64,000 nucleotides of DNA from Eukaryota sp. TZLM1-RC (GCA_040285825.1 JAUPSS010000002.1:3884581-3948580); one strand, 5' to 3'. Numbered from the stretch's first letter, positions 19,990 through 29,212 are shown. Notes: generated by a model not told the origin, from the letters alone. Program-made: numbers and translations.

Positions 19990-20001
19990 TTATTTATGGT
20001 A

Positions 20002-20583
20002 ATTCTATATATAATTTAAATAAATGGTAATTTTTTACATAAGATTTTCATATCACCACAATAGAATTAATTATTAATATCCGTTTAGTCATTGATTCAT
20101 TGACAATGATAATTATTGTTCAAGAAACACAAAACTAAGCTTATTTCTGTCTCATCTCTGTAGGCGACTCTGGTTTTGCATCGCAGATGTGAAGCTTGAA
20201 GGTTATTCTCAACCCACTATTTGTCTATTTGTTTTACATCCAATAATAATTTAGATTTTTGCCATGAAAACCAAAAATGTTTTGGACGTGAATTATAATA
20301 GATCATTATTTGGAACCCTGAAATAGATTTGAGGTTTTCAGACAGTCCTTACTAAGTCTCATATTGAGCCTCACAACGCCTCATTTTGGATTGATGTTAC
20401 TTTCTTGTTGAAAATAGAACCTAAAAAAATTTATGATCATATACACCGTTAGTTAACAGGATGAATTATCCCAGAAAAGAAAAAAACAGAAAACAAAACA
20501 AAACTAATAAATATATTAATTGAACATACACACTTAATAAAATAAATTCATAACTGATGGGGCGAAAATCATTGAATTGGTAT
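20002..20583. other. Intergenic with a short non-LTR 3' tail
   Basis: Mostly AT-rich and non-coding. At about 20505-20580 a minus-strand match to the 3' UTR of the 44019-45536 family is visible (…CACACTTAATAAAATAAATTC… CATAACTGATGGGGCGAAAA), ending at the 3' end of the LRR gene. No target duplication found. Confidence 0.5.
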
Positions 20584-21945
20584 TCAAGATTTCAAGATAA
20601 GAGCTGAAGTTTTGTGAAATTCTGAATTAAACAATTCAAAAACATTTTTGGAACACTCAATTAGTTGTAGATTAGGAAAAAGTTCAGAAACATTAAATAA
20701 TTGTGAATAGTAATTTAAAACTAATTCAACAATTAGATTAAATGGACCAAATAATTCAAAAAAATTATTTTCGGTTTCTAACAACGTTAACTTTCGAAGT
20801 CGGGGAAAACGATCCAAATTTTCAACTTTCAACAAATTAACACTTGATAAAAAAAGTGATTCTAGTGAAGGCAAAGATGGCAAGAAGGTCAAATCATCAT
20901 GGTCACAAGGATCAAGATTTAAATTTTTCAAATATTGGTAGTTAGGAAAGTACGGCAGATGCTTTTTGACATGCTGAATATTTAAATCATTCAGAAATTT
21001 TTGGTCACTGAGCCCTCTGATCTCTTCTAGACTTCCAGAAACTCCTAAATTAGCTTGTCGACATCTTGGAGGAAGAGACATCTTTAGCATTCGCGGACAC
21101 ATTAAGATGATGTCAACCAAAGTGGAGCAAGTAGAGAGACTTAATTCGGATATTTCTATATCAATGACGAAAACCTTTGTTAAATTTGGAAATAGAGGAG
21201 CAAAATCAAATTTAAAATCTGCCATATAAAATAAACTGAGTTCTTTCACACTCATAAACTTACCTAAACCAAGAACTTTTTCCATTCTTACCATTTCCAA
21301 TTTTTCCAGAAAATTGAATTCTATAAAATGAAAATCAACCAATGTCCTCCCAAATTTGTTAGGTCCAAATAAGCCAGTACTTAAGGGCTGGCCGTACAGA
21401 TATAATGACGTGACACTTGGAGGGAGAGCAAAAATTTGGATATAACATAGGGAGTCGCATGGAATATTGGTATAAATGGATAAGCTTTTCAAGGAAGGAA
21501 ATTGGCACAGTGTATCCTGCTTTATTGTCAAGTTTTTCCCAACTGTATGAACAGAGAGATTGGTTAGATTATTGGTAAAAACACTTCCGCGATTGTAGAG
21601 TCGTGTTAGTGGTGAGCTGTGGGGAAACATTGAACGGATCTTTCCAAAAAACGACAGATTGTGTTGATCTATTGAGAGATCTTGTTTGAGCGATTCAAAA
21701 GAGTAGCTAATCTCTGGACACTGAAGGTGTGTGGTGATCTTATCAATGGTTTGAACAGGGACTGAATCGGAAAAAGAGAGGGAGGCTTTGGACAGAACAA
21801 GTGAGGCAAGTGTTTTAGTTTTACAGCTAATCTGACTGTATTTATTGAGAAACAGTAACGGTTCATTGGAAACTAGACATCCAGACCGACAGTACAACTC
21901 GAAAGTCTTGTGTAGAACCAGATGCCAAAGGGTTCTCGACAGCAT
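20584..21945 (-). CDS. Leucine-rich repeat protein
   Basis: 453 residues of irregular leucine-rich repeats, seen as recurring L-x2-L-x-(L/I) units (FPSLKSLSIYTN, LPPSVTSLYLYGQ, FPNLTKVFVIDI, LPSLESLFLSSV, FPRLRKLTLLET, FPNLQLIECS). The first ~40 residues (TLWHLVLHKTFELYCRSG) are helical and could be an F-box-like or cap segment. No signal peptide or membrane helix, so probably cytosolic and a protein-interaction scaffold. Stop is TGA. A possible upstream coding exon lies at 22017-22180. Partner unknown. Confidence 0.8.
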   Translation of the reverse strand: MLSRTLWHLVLHKTFELYCRSGCLVSNEPLLFLNKYSQISCKTKTLASLVLSKASLSFSDSVPVQTIDKITTHLQCPEISYSFESLKQDLSIDQHNLSFFGKIRSMFPHSSPLTRLYNRGSVFTNNLTNLSVHTVGKNLTIKQDTLCQFPSLKSLSIYTNIPCDSLCYIQIFALPPSVTSLYLYGQPLSTGLFGPNKFGRTLVDFHFIEFNFLEKLEMVRMEKVLGLGKFMSVKELSLFYMADFKFDFAPLFPNLTKVFVIDIEISELSLSTCSTLVDIILMCPRMLKMSLPPRCRQANLGVSGSLEEIRGLSDQKFLNDLNIQHVKKHLPYFPNYQYLKNLNLDPCDHDDLTFLPSLPSLESLFLSSVNLLKVENLDRFPRLRKLTLLETENNFFELFGPFNLIVELVLNYYSQLFNVSELFPNLQLIECSKNVFELFNSEFHKTSALILKS

Positions 21946-22016
21946 CTAGAATTATACTAAATCTAATCCTTGGCTCAATGAATTTTAGCAACTAATTTTA
22001 GCTATTTGATGCTACC

Positions 22017-22180
22017 AACTGGCAATTACTAAATACGCACCAATGCTGGTTGGTCATCACAAAGGTCCACATAGTTACATCCAAGCCTTCTTCATCAAGA
22101 ACTGGAACCGCAATGTTTGTTTGAATCGGCTTATTAACTGTTATGTTAAGATCTAAAGTATGAAGTGGACATTGATTCAT
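22017..22180 (-). other. Candidate first exon of the LRR gene
   Basis: A minus-strand ORF starting ATG at 22180 (MNQCPLHTLDLNITVNKP…) could splice in phase 0 to the ATG at 21945 through a 71-nt intron (22016-21946) with 5' GTAGCATC and 3' TTCTAG. The splice signals and phase fit, but no cDNA or homology supports it; it could be a chance ORF. Confidence 0.3.
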
Positions 22181-22678
22181 CTATTTAATTGATTTCAATT
22201 TTTTCCGAAATTTGTAGTTGAAGTTCACCAGCCCTTGTGAAGGTTTTAACTTTGAGTGTATAATGTTGCTATATTTTTATGCTAGTTGTTATTATCAATG
22301 AAACAACAGTTCTACTGTTTCTTGTACCTTTTTGGCTGTTTCTTCAGATTCAGTACAGTTTCCATCCATGATTATGTAATAATGCCATTAGCAACATCCC
22401 ACATACAGAAATTTGCCGCAAACAAATCAGAAATTATGTGAAGAGTTTGATACTGACAATTTATATAGGAACAAACATTCCAGGACAATGAAAAGGTTTC
22501 TCAAATTGAGGTCATTTTTACCTATATTCAGCAGGGGTTCGTACACTCAATGCAAAAGCTCAACTCTCCACTCATCATATAGGTTCGAGTAGACTCAGCA
22601 ACCCGTTGTATGGGGAGGAGGGGGATAGTATGCTGATACCAGAATTTGCCTGCACACTCCTTCTTTTCTTTCACCTAA
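22181..22678. other. Divergent intergenic region
   Basis: Upstream space of the LRR gene and of the gene at 22679. A minus-strand open stretch near 22300-22390 reads MDGNCTESEETAKKVQETVE, possibly a gene relic. Nothing else seen. Confidence 0.35.
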
Positions 22679-23551
22679 ATGAGTCTTCGTGGTGCTCTCA
22701 GAGATATCACCAACATTTTTGGGACTTTTAACCGCACATACAAGTCAAAGAGTGTACCTAATGGTTCAACACCACTATCTCCCTTTTCCCAGTTGCGCAA
22801 CACATCAAGTTCTCCAGCTACATCACATCCACAACCTTTAACATCCCCATTACGACCATACTCTGATGTCTCGGATTCTGGTCTCAGCACCGAAAACCTC
22901 CTTTCACCCTCTCCCCAGCTACCAAGTTCACCTTATCTCGAAGACGTGTCCATGGAGATATCACCTGCCAAGTCGCCCAACAGACCAAATACACTTTCTG
23001 AACTACTTACTGCTTTAGACGATACACCTGTGCTTGTGTCTCCAAAACGACGTATAACTTCTGTTCCTACCAAAAGAACCAATGAAGGAGATCTCACCAT
23101 CTCTGACTTAGCAGATTCTCCAGTAGCCTTGGACCTCGATGTCTCGCTTAATGATGATGTGATTGATGATGTCATCAGTATGATTGAAGAAGAAGTTGTA
23201 GAGGGAGCAGAAATGGAAAAGTTTGATTTTGATTGTCAATTTATGAATGAAATTGAATTGATGAATGCAAATGATTTTAATTCAATAGAACCTTACCTCC
23301 AAATAGAAGAAAAACAAAGTTTATTAGAATTGGATAAAGATGCAGGTTGTAGAAAACGAAAAGCTAAAACAGATTTACAATTAAAGTTCAAAAAAGCTGA
23401 ACACTTGGTAGGAATTTCAAGATATTCAGTGTGTTCGTTGCTTTTGTCTCATAGATGGCAATACAATGCAGGTACTGAAATTAAAGCAAGAAAGCCAAGC
23501 AAAAAAATTGGAAAATGTAAAAAAGGATTGCTCGATATTTATATAAAATAA
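22679..23551 (+). CDS. Hypothetical D-box protein rich in CDK sites
   Basis: 290 residues. R4-G-A-L7-R-D-I10-T-N12 matches the extended APC/C destruction box RxxLxxIxN. Residues ~20-140 are disordered with many Ser/Thr-Pro sites, including full CDK consensus forms (SPLR, SPNR, SPKR). A strongly acidic stretch follows (~145-225), then a basic C-terminus (KKRKAK-like, KARKPSKKIGKCKK) with a helical segment near LVGISRYSVCSLLLSHRW. This layout suits a cell-cycle-regulated nuclear protein such as a securin- or sororin-type factor, but no family signature is decisive. Role is inference. Confidence 0.7.
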   Translation: MSLRGALRDITNIFGTFNRTYKSKSVPNGSTPLSPFSQLRNTSSSPATSHPQPLTSPLRPYSDVSDSGLSTENLLSPSPQLPSSPYLEDVSMEISPAKSPNRPNTLSELLTALDDTPVLVSPKRRITSVPTKRTNEGDLTISDLADSPVALDLDVSLNDDVIDDVISMIEEEVVEGAEMEKFDFDCQFMNEIELMNANDFNSIEPYLQIEEKQSLLELDKDAGCRKRKAKTDLQLKFKKAEHLVGISRYSVCSLLLSHRWQYNAGTEIKARKPSKKIGKCKKGLLDIYIK

Positions 23552-23789
23552 TTAAAGAAAAACAGAGTGCGCTGATTTGTAAAAGAATTATTTGATTAAA
23601 AAATTCAATATTAAAAACGAAGAAAAATCGACGGTCCTATAATTAGTGTCCAAACAATCAAAAAAAATCAATTGTAAATGAACAAAACCTTGATTAGTTG
23701 ATTCAGAAAATAAATATAATAATAATAAATGAAAATGTTTTGTGACACTTTTTGTCAAAAAGAAACCACCAAATTAAACTATCAAGTAT

Positions 23790-24344
23790 CTAATCATGGT
23801 CAGTATCTGATGAGTCACTGAAAAAGTCCATAAAATCTGGAATTTTGACCTTTTTAGGTGGAGGTTCGCTTGACCAAACACTGTGAGTGACTTGGCTTCT
23901 GGCCAACTCAATCCTGGATAGTAGTTCGTTGCTCTTCTGTTGATGATCAGGACTGACATTACTAGCATTCTTGTCTTCTTTTTGAACGTCTTGTTTGGAT
24001 TTCGCATCTTCAGCTTCATCATCAGAGTCTGCCTTCGCTACCTCTACAATTCTTCGTCCCTCTAGATCTCTGCCAAAGAGAGAAGGCAATGGAGTACATC
24101 GTTTGGCTTGGGTCTTAAAGTTTTGTTCAAGGTTCTTCTTACCAAAACCTCCTGGAAGACCAAGATTTACAAACAGAGATAGAAATGGACCAAGAACCGA
24201 CGAAGAGGAACAAAGTGTACGAGAAGAAGCATGGCATATTGTGAAAGGAAAAGGTAGATATTGAGAAAGTTGAGTGTATAGTTGGTTTGAAGTGATGTTA
24301 GAAGGAAGGGTAACGGTAGTACTCCCTATGGACAATGTAGACAT
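23790..24344 (-). CDS. SDE2: Sde2-like splicing/genome-maintenance protein
   Basis: The likely start is ATG at 24344 (MSTLSIGSTTVTLPSN…); the frame stays open to 24473 without another ATG. Residues 1-65 fit a ubiquitin-like fold, followed by LGLPGGFGKKN and then GRDLEGRRIVEVAKA, the conserved Sde2 block (usually GGKGGFG … CRDLxGRR). In yeast and human the ubiquitin-like part is cleaved after the Gly-Gly before Lys-Gly-Gly, and the freed C-terminal part enters spliceosomes. Here the motif reads LPGGFG, so the cleavage dipeptide differs. The acidic C-terminus (FMDFFSDSSDTDHD) is short. 184 residues, well below the human length. Open sequence upstream could be an extra exon. Confidence 0.82.
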   Translation of the reverse strand: MSTLSIGSTTVTLPSNITSNQLYTQLSQYLPFPFTICHASSRTLCSSSSVLGPFLSLFVNLGLPGGFGKKNLEQNFKTQAKRCTPLPSLFGRDLEGRRIVEVAKADSDDEAEDAKSKQDVQKEDKNASNVSPDHQQKSNELLSRIELARSQVTHSVWSSEPPPKKVKIPDFMDFFSDSSDTDHD

Positions 24345-24705
24345 CAATGGCACAATTAAGTTAATTTTTACTTCCTTGTTAATGCCAGAGTCTTCTTCTT
24401 CATTTTGTATTTGCAAAGATGAGATTTCATATAACCTTGTTGAGATTGGTTGAAAAAGGATCTGTTGAAACAATAGTTAAAAACTTGAAAAAAAAAGTTT
24501 AGTAAAAATTGACTATTGAACTACAAAACTTAATAAAATAAAATCAGAACTAATGGGACTAAATTCAATGCACCAAGATTTCCTCTACAAAATCCTGATT
24601 TAGTAAACTAATTATGAAATGCAACAAACAATGAACAGCAATATTAAAAAGCTTGAATAAAAAAATCTACAAACCATCCTCCATTTTATCTCTGCTAATT
24701 ATACT
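24345..24705. other. Intergenic with non-LTR 3' tail
   Basis: Around 24520-24600 a minus-strand tail of the 44019-45536 non-LTR family is visible (TCAGAACTAATGGGAC, AAGATTTCCTCTACAAAATC). It lies between the OTU gene's 3' end and the Sde2 start. Confidence 0.5.
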
Positions 24706-25611
24706 TTAATGAAACAAAAGTTCATTGTAATGATTTCCAGAAGAATAAAGCTTTTTGTGAAGAGAAATGTAAAGAACTTTCTGAGAATTTCCAAATATAA
24801 GAGGATCCAAACCAGCTTGATAAACAATTACTCTAACCTTAAATAAATCGCAAACCATTTTAATTTCAAGATCCCCACCCCAAAAACTTGGATCAGAGGC
24901 TAATGATTTGACATATCGGTCAAAAATAAGAGACTGGCATCGACCACAATCACAATCAAAAAAGTCATGACAGTCGCAAGACACATTCCCCAGGCAAGAA
25001 TAGTCGACAAAATGATACAAATCATCCTTATTTTGACAAAGATATTTACTCAATTCTAACCTTAATTCCCGACTTGTAATGCTAACCCCACGATTTATGT
25101 ACAATTGATTACAAATTGCATTAAAAAGACAGTTGCCATCAGCTGGTACCTTTCTGATCACCATGCCCTTGTCCTCAATGCTCATTTCAATGGCTTTCCA
25201 CTCCAGCTCCCCTGGAGAAGGACCTTGTTCTGCCACGTGACGCTCCGCTTCGAGGCTAAGTTGATCATAAATATCCTGTTTTCTACGTCTGTTTTTCTTC
25301 TTACGGGGTTTATCAGGCGCATCAATCTCATCATCTTCACACAAGGAGTGAGATGAAACAACGTTTGAAGAAAGAGAAGACAATTGTGATTGTTGAAGTT
25401 TTTTGAGTGCTTCCAGTTCAGTTGATTGTGCTTTTGAAACTTGTTTCCGTTGTTTTTTGTCGGATTTTGGAATTGACGATAATAAAGAGGCAAAAGCTTG
25501 GTTTAAGGCTTCAATTTCTTTACGATGACGACTACGTATACTGGTTTTTGACAGAGAAGCATCAACAGGGGAAGAAAAGGATGTTGCTGTTGGATGGGAG
25601 GTACCAGTCAT
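24706..25611 (-). CDS. OTUD6-like deubiquitinase (OTU cysteine protease)
   Basis: The ATG is at 25611 (MTGTSHPTATS); an upstream in-frame extension lacks ATG. 301 residues. The N-terminus has the OTUD6 signature: a basic coiled coil with SRHRKEIEALNQAF and PKSDKKQRKQV. The OTU domain begins near residue 145; PADGNCLFNAI supplies catalytic Asp and Cys (Cys about 160) and HYNELLFH near the end supplies His. An unusual insert at ~209-227, CDCHDFFDCDCGRC, adds Cys and His residues inside the OTU domain. OTUD6 proteins remove ubiquitin and act on translation factors in animals; substrate specificity here is unknown. Confidence 0.93.
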   Translation of the reverse strand: MTGTSHPTATSFSSPVDASLSKTSIRSRHRKEIEALNQAFASLLSSIPKSDKKQRKQVSKAQSTELEALKKLQQSQLSSLSSNVVSSHSLCEDDEIDAPDKPRKKKNRRRKQDIYDQLSLEAERHVAEQGPSPGELEWKAIEMSIEDKGMVIRKVPADGNCLFNAICNQLYINRGVSITSRELRLELSKYLCQNKDDLYHFVDYSCLGNVSCDCHDFFDCDCGRCQSLIFDRYVKSLASDPSFWGGDLEIKMVCDLFKVRVIVYQAGLDPLIFGNSQKVLYISLHKKLYSSGNHYNELLFH

Positions 25612-25811
25612 TCTTACAGATGATGTGGATAACAATGGAATAAGTATCTTCTTCAAACAGAATTCGATTGAAATTTCTGAATTACCAAACTTTTAAGAAC
25701 TGTTCCTAAACTACAGAAGAGGATTAATTATTTAGAAGCTGAATCACTGAACAACCAAATCAGCATGGCTAATTTTTCTTTGAAATTATTTTTGTCTTCT
25801 TTGTGTAATGT

Positions 25812-25957
25812 TTATATTCAATGGAATAAGAGAAGCTTTAGCTAGAAAGCAAGCAGATCAAGATTTTGTAGCGGAAATCTTGGTTCCATGAATTTCGTCC
25901 CATTAGTAATGAGTTTATTTTGTTCAGTGTGCAAATTCAATAAATTAATAGAAGTTA
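25812..25957 (+). mobile_element. Non-LTR 3' tail, 146 bp
   Basis: Plus-strand copy of the 3' end of the 44019-45536 family (AGAGAAGCTTTAGCTAGAAA … GTGTGCAAATTCAATAAATT). A likely 8-bp duplication TGTAATGT flanks it at 25804-25811 and 25958-25965. Severe 5' truncation is typical of target-primed reverse transcription. Confidence 0.75.
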
Positions 25958-25965
25958 TGTAATGT

Positions 25966-26166
25966 GAATTCTTTTCAAAATAGTTCATCTTGTCTGATAA
26001 CACAAGTTCCTTGCCGTTTTGGACTATTACTCTCAGATCTTCAACTTTTGACAGTCATGAGGGACAGACTTAATCTTCTCGAGTCCCGGGATTTTTATTT
26101 AACATTATAAATTTATTATTATAAATTCAATAAATATAATTTATTGAATAATTTATTATATATACT
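25966..26166. other. AT-rich left border of the 5S array
   Basis: Contains an AT-only stretch with TTTATTAT/ATAAATTCAATAAAT-type short repeats just before array homology begins at about 26167. No gene seen. Confidence 0.4.
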
Positions 26167-26268
26167 TAAAATTCAAAGAGATGTTTTGTTTTCAAAAAAT
26201 TTCAAGACCATAAATCACACAAATGCGACCTTTAAAGTTCAAGGAAATTTCAGTAAAGAAATATTAAT

Positions 26269-26412
26269 TTTTTTTGGTTAACTCAATTTATTGAATTTGC
26301 ACACTTGATTAAATTAAATCATAACTAATGGGACGACTATCATTAAACCAAGATTTCCTCTACAAAATCTTGATTTGCTTGCTGTCTAGCTAAAGCTTCT
26401 CTAATTCGATTC
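26269..26412 (-). mobile_element. Non-LTR 3' tail in the first 5S spacer
   Basis: 144 bp, minus-strand copy of the 3' end of the 44019-45536 family with a short terminal T-run on the plus strand (an A-tail on its own strand). Flanked by an 11-bp duplication GAAATATTAAT at 26258-26268 and 26413-26423. Inserted in the spacer about 30 bp past the 3' end of the first 5S gene. Confidence 0.85.
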
Positions 26413-26440
26413 GAAATATTAATCCAAACAAAAGTTAAAA

Positions 26441-26559
26441 GGATGCAGCACCCAGTGTTCGCTGGTGGTCTCCCACCCAACTACTGACCAGGCCTGTGGC
26501 CGCTTAACTTCGGAATTCGGAATGGGATCCGGTGCTATAGACCAAGTATGGTTGCATCC
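26441..26559 (-). rRNA. 5S rRNA copy 1
   Basis: First gene of the array. 119 nt; GGCCGC near the 5' end reads GGTTGC on the plus strand. The family is identified by the 5S internal control region, including the C-box GGTCAGTAGTTGGGTGGGAG on the gene strand, and by complementary GGATGC/GCATCC ends that form helix I. Confidence 0.93.
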
Positions 26560-26898
26560 AATTGCAGAGTACCAGTTGCGAATGTAAACATTATTAAATA
26601 CAAAACATAATTCTAATTTGAAATCATCATCTGTTTGATATAATTGGGTTCAATAGAACACTGGTTGTAATTGATTTATTCAAAATTCGAAGAGATGTTT
26701 TGTTTTCAAAAAATTTTAAGACCATAAATCACACAAATGCGACCTTTAAAGTTCAAGGAAATTTCAGTAAAGAAATAATAATCCAAACAAAAGTTAAAAG
26801 GATGCAGCACCCAGTGTTCGCTGGTGGTCTCCCACAAAACTACTGACCAGGCCTGTGGCCGCTTAACTTCGGAATTCGGAATGAGATCCGGTGCTATA

Positions 26899-26942
26899 CC
26901 GTATATTGGTTAGAATTGGTTCAAAAAATAGTGGGAATTTTG
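26899..26942 (+). repeat. Left terminal inverted repeat
   Basis: 44-bp end of the pogo-like element, perfect inverted copy of 28548-28591. Confidence 0.92.
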
Positions 26943-27123
26943 GGAATTTTTTGAAAAATTCCCAATTTAAAAATTCCCACTTATTTTTAAACAGTGTTTA
27001 CACGTGTGCACTTTTTGGTAACACGTGTCAAATTTTAAATTTTGCGATCCATTGAGACGCATTTGTTTCAACGAAACGAAAAGCAGTCATGATCCATCTT
27101 CCCAAATGGTGATTCAAAGCTCC

Positions 27124-28230
27124 TCAATTCCCTACTACATATCTCAAATATTCGACAATACTATGTCCATTTTGCCACTTTGTAACAGCAGCTTTTGATA
27201 CACCCTCACTTTTTGGTGATAAAGAGTGAATTACTTCACTGGGCCATTCATAATTTGGAACACTGACTTGTGTTTTACCTTCCCAAATCAATTGTAATGG
27301 CAGCAAATCTCCAGCTTTCGAAATTGTAAGTGTTGCTGTGTTGCCTCTTTTATCACCTAATCCTTGAATAGTGATTTTTTCTGACCTTTTGGAGCATAAG
27401 TTTTTCCCTTTACTGGAATCCAGGGTACCATGGTTTCGTCCATCATCAGTACTAGGCGCGGGTGATAGTCTTCTGCTGCATCCATAATTGCACTCATTTC
27501 TACGGCTGCATGTTTGGCTTCAACAGGAGTCAATTTTCTGGCAGTGGTAGGCTTTCTATTACTCCATTGCATATGATTTTTCAAAAATGAATACGCCCAG
27601 CAGGGGGTAAATTCAATTGATCCGCCATTACATTTCAATAAATTACCATATCCAGAGCTAATCATCAATTTTTTGGCTGTAGAGGCAACAATCAATGGGG
27701 TTATTATTGTACTGGCCTTTTCCATAGCTGTAATTAAATTCACCAACTTTTTCTGCATGTCTGTACCAATTAAAGGGCATCTTCCTTTCTTTGGTCGATC
27801 CAAAAATTCTTCCTTAATTCTATTAGACAACAAAGGCTCATCACATCCTTGAAGAACAAACTTAGCTTTCAAAGCAAGATACTCTTTTTTTATATCGGCT
27901 GGCATTGGACTTGTTCATACCCTTGAAGCGGGCCAACTTGAAACAATAGCTTGCTGTTCTTTGTTCTTTCACCATATACTCAGCAAGTTCAAAATGGCGT
28001 TCCATAGGCCAAGGATTATATGAAGACTTGGCCTTGTCAATGTTGGTGAGGTTGCAGGGTGATTGTAGCACGTCTTTCACCGTTAAACGATCCTCAGGTG
28101 GAAGATGTTCCAGCACTTCTTCAGCAGTGTCGACGTTCAAGACGTCCAAAGTGGTAGATCGTTCAGGAAAATACTCATATAGACGTCTTTGTTTTAAAAC
28201 AGGTTCAAGGGCTTTGTCAGGACTGTTCAT
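27124..28230 (-). pseudogene. pogo/Tigger-type DDE transposase, frameshifted and C-truncated
   Basis: Three consecutive frames: 28230-27862 (start ATG; HTH-like region with …FELAEYMVKEQRTASYCFKL), 27905-27357 (…KKGRCPLIGTDMQ…, then catalytic-core start LVLMMDETMVPWI with the first Asp), and 27306-27124 (LLPLQLIWEGKTQVSVPN… up to EYLRYVVGN). The breaks are one-base differences in A-runs near 27890 and 27378, so they may be real or homopolymer errors. The second Asp and the third acidic residue of the DDE/D triad are absent: the frame ends about 225 bp before the left TIR, an internal deletion. Classification rests on the MDET motif and the pogo-like GKTY-PKG…LP-QLI-GKT layout. Confidence 0.85.
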
Positions 28231-28547
28231 CAGGTGAGATAAAAAAAGAGGGTTGTTTCGTCTTCGTGGTCCAAAGTGGTTTATTATCTTGTCTGCCAGC
28301 CCTTGGCTTTTTTCTCTTCTTAAAAGAACGTTTTGTTGATTTGTGATTTATCAAGCATATACATAGACGAAAACCATGTCTAACATTTCAATATGGAGCA
28401 ATAGTTGATACATTTAGTGTTTCTATAAAATTTTGTTATCTGTGTTTACTCAACTTTGCACAAATATGACATACAACAATTTGAGAAAAACATTGGGAAT
28501 ATTGGGAACCTTTTGAAAAGTTCCCAATATTTTATTTCCCACTTATA

Positions 28548-28591
28548 AAAAATTCCCACTATTTTTTGAACCAATTCTAACCAATATACGG
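28548..28591 (-). repeat. Right terminal inverted repeat
   Basis: 44-bp end of the pogo-like element, perfect inverted copy of 26899-26942. Confidence 0.92.
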
Positions 28592-28842
28592 TAGACCAAG
28601 TATGGCCGCATCCAATTGTGAAGTACCAGTTGCGAATGTAAACATTATTAAATACAAAACATAATTCTAATTTGAAATCATCATCTGTTTGATATAATTG
28701 GGTTCAATAGAACACTGGTTGTAATTGATTTATTCAAAATTCGAAGAGATGTTTTGTTTTCAAAAATTTTTAAGACCATAAATCACACAAATGCGACCTT
28801 TAAAGTTCAAGGAAATTTCAGTAAAGAAATATTAATCCAAAC

Positions 28843-28853
28843 AAAAGTTAAAA
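28843..28853 (-). terminator. Pol III terminator of 5S copy 3 (representative)
   Basis: On the gene strand the 3' end GCATCC is followed at once by TTTT, then AAC and a second TTTT. Two T4 runs within 11 nt occur in almost every unit, giving a backup stop. Copy 5 has lost the first run and copy 34 has lost it with the gene's 3' end. Confidence 0.85.
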
Positions 28854-28972
28854 GGATGCAGCACCCAGTGTTCGCTGGTGGTCTCCCACCCAACTACTGA
28901 CCAGGCCTGTGGCCGCTTAACTTCGGAATTCGGAATGGGATCCGGTGCTATAGACCAAGTATGGCCGCATCC
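28854..28972 (-). rRNA. 5S rRNA copy 3
   Basis: 119 nt, taken as the array consensus. Ends pair as helix I. Confidence 0.97.
28880..28943 (-). promoter_or_regulatory. 5S internal control region (representative)
   Basis: On the gene strand of copy 3: intermediate element GGATCCCATTC (28933-28943), box A AAGTTAAGCGGCC (28911-28923) and box C GGTCAGTAGTTGGGTGGGAG (28883-28902), the binding sites expected for TFIIIA and TFIIIC. A recurrent array variant changes the CG of box A to TG. Confidence 0.85.
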
Positions 28973-29212
28973 AATTGTAAAGTACCAGTTGCGAATGTAA
29001 ACATTATTAAATACAAAACATAATTCTAATTTGAAATCATCATCTGTTTGATATAATTGGGTTCAATAGAACACTGGTTGTAATTGATTTATTCAAAATT
29101 CGAAGAGATGTTTTGTTTTCACAAAATTTTAAGACCATAAATCACACAAATGCGACCTTTAAAGTTCAAGGAAATTTCAGTAAAGAAATAATAATCCAAA
29201 CAAAAGTTAAAA

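Larger units (their letters stand above)
26899..28591 (-). mobile_element. pogo-like Tc1/mariner transposon in a 5S gene
   Basis: 1693 bp with perfect terminal inverted repeats of about 44 bp beginning CCGTATATTGGTTAGAATTG, flanked by a TA duplication (26897-26898 and 28592-28593), the Tc1/mariner hallmark. Just inside each end are further short inverted runs of GGGAAttTTcCC-type sequence. It encodes a broken pogo/Tigger-type transposase. It entered at the TATA of a 5S gene, about 21 nt from the 5' end. Identical TIRs suggest fairly recent movement even though the transposase is dead, so an active relative probably supplied it in trans. Confidence 0.95.
26800..28613 (-). pseudogene. 5S rRNA copy 2, split by a transposon
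   Basis: The 3' part is at 26800-26898 and the 5' part at 28592-28613, separated by the Tc1/mariner element. It also carries changes in the C-box region (CCCACAAAAC) and ATGAGATCC. Non-functional. Confidence 0.93.

Noticed and set aside
22570-22610. B-box-like GGTTCGAGTAGACTC
   Set aside because: No acceptor stem or anticodon arm can be formed nearby.
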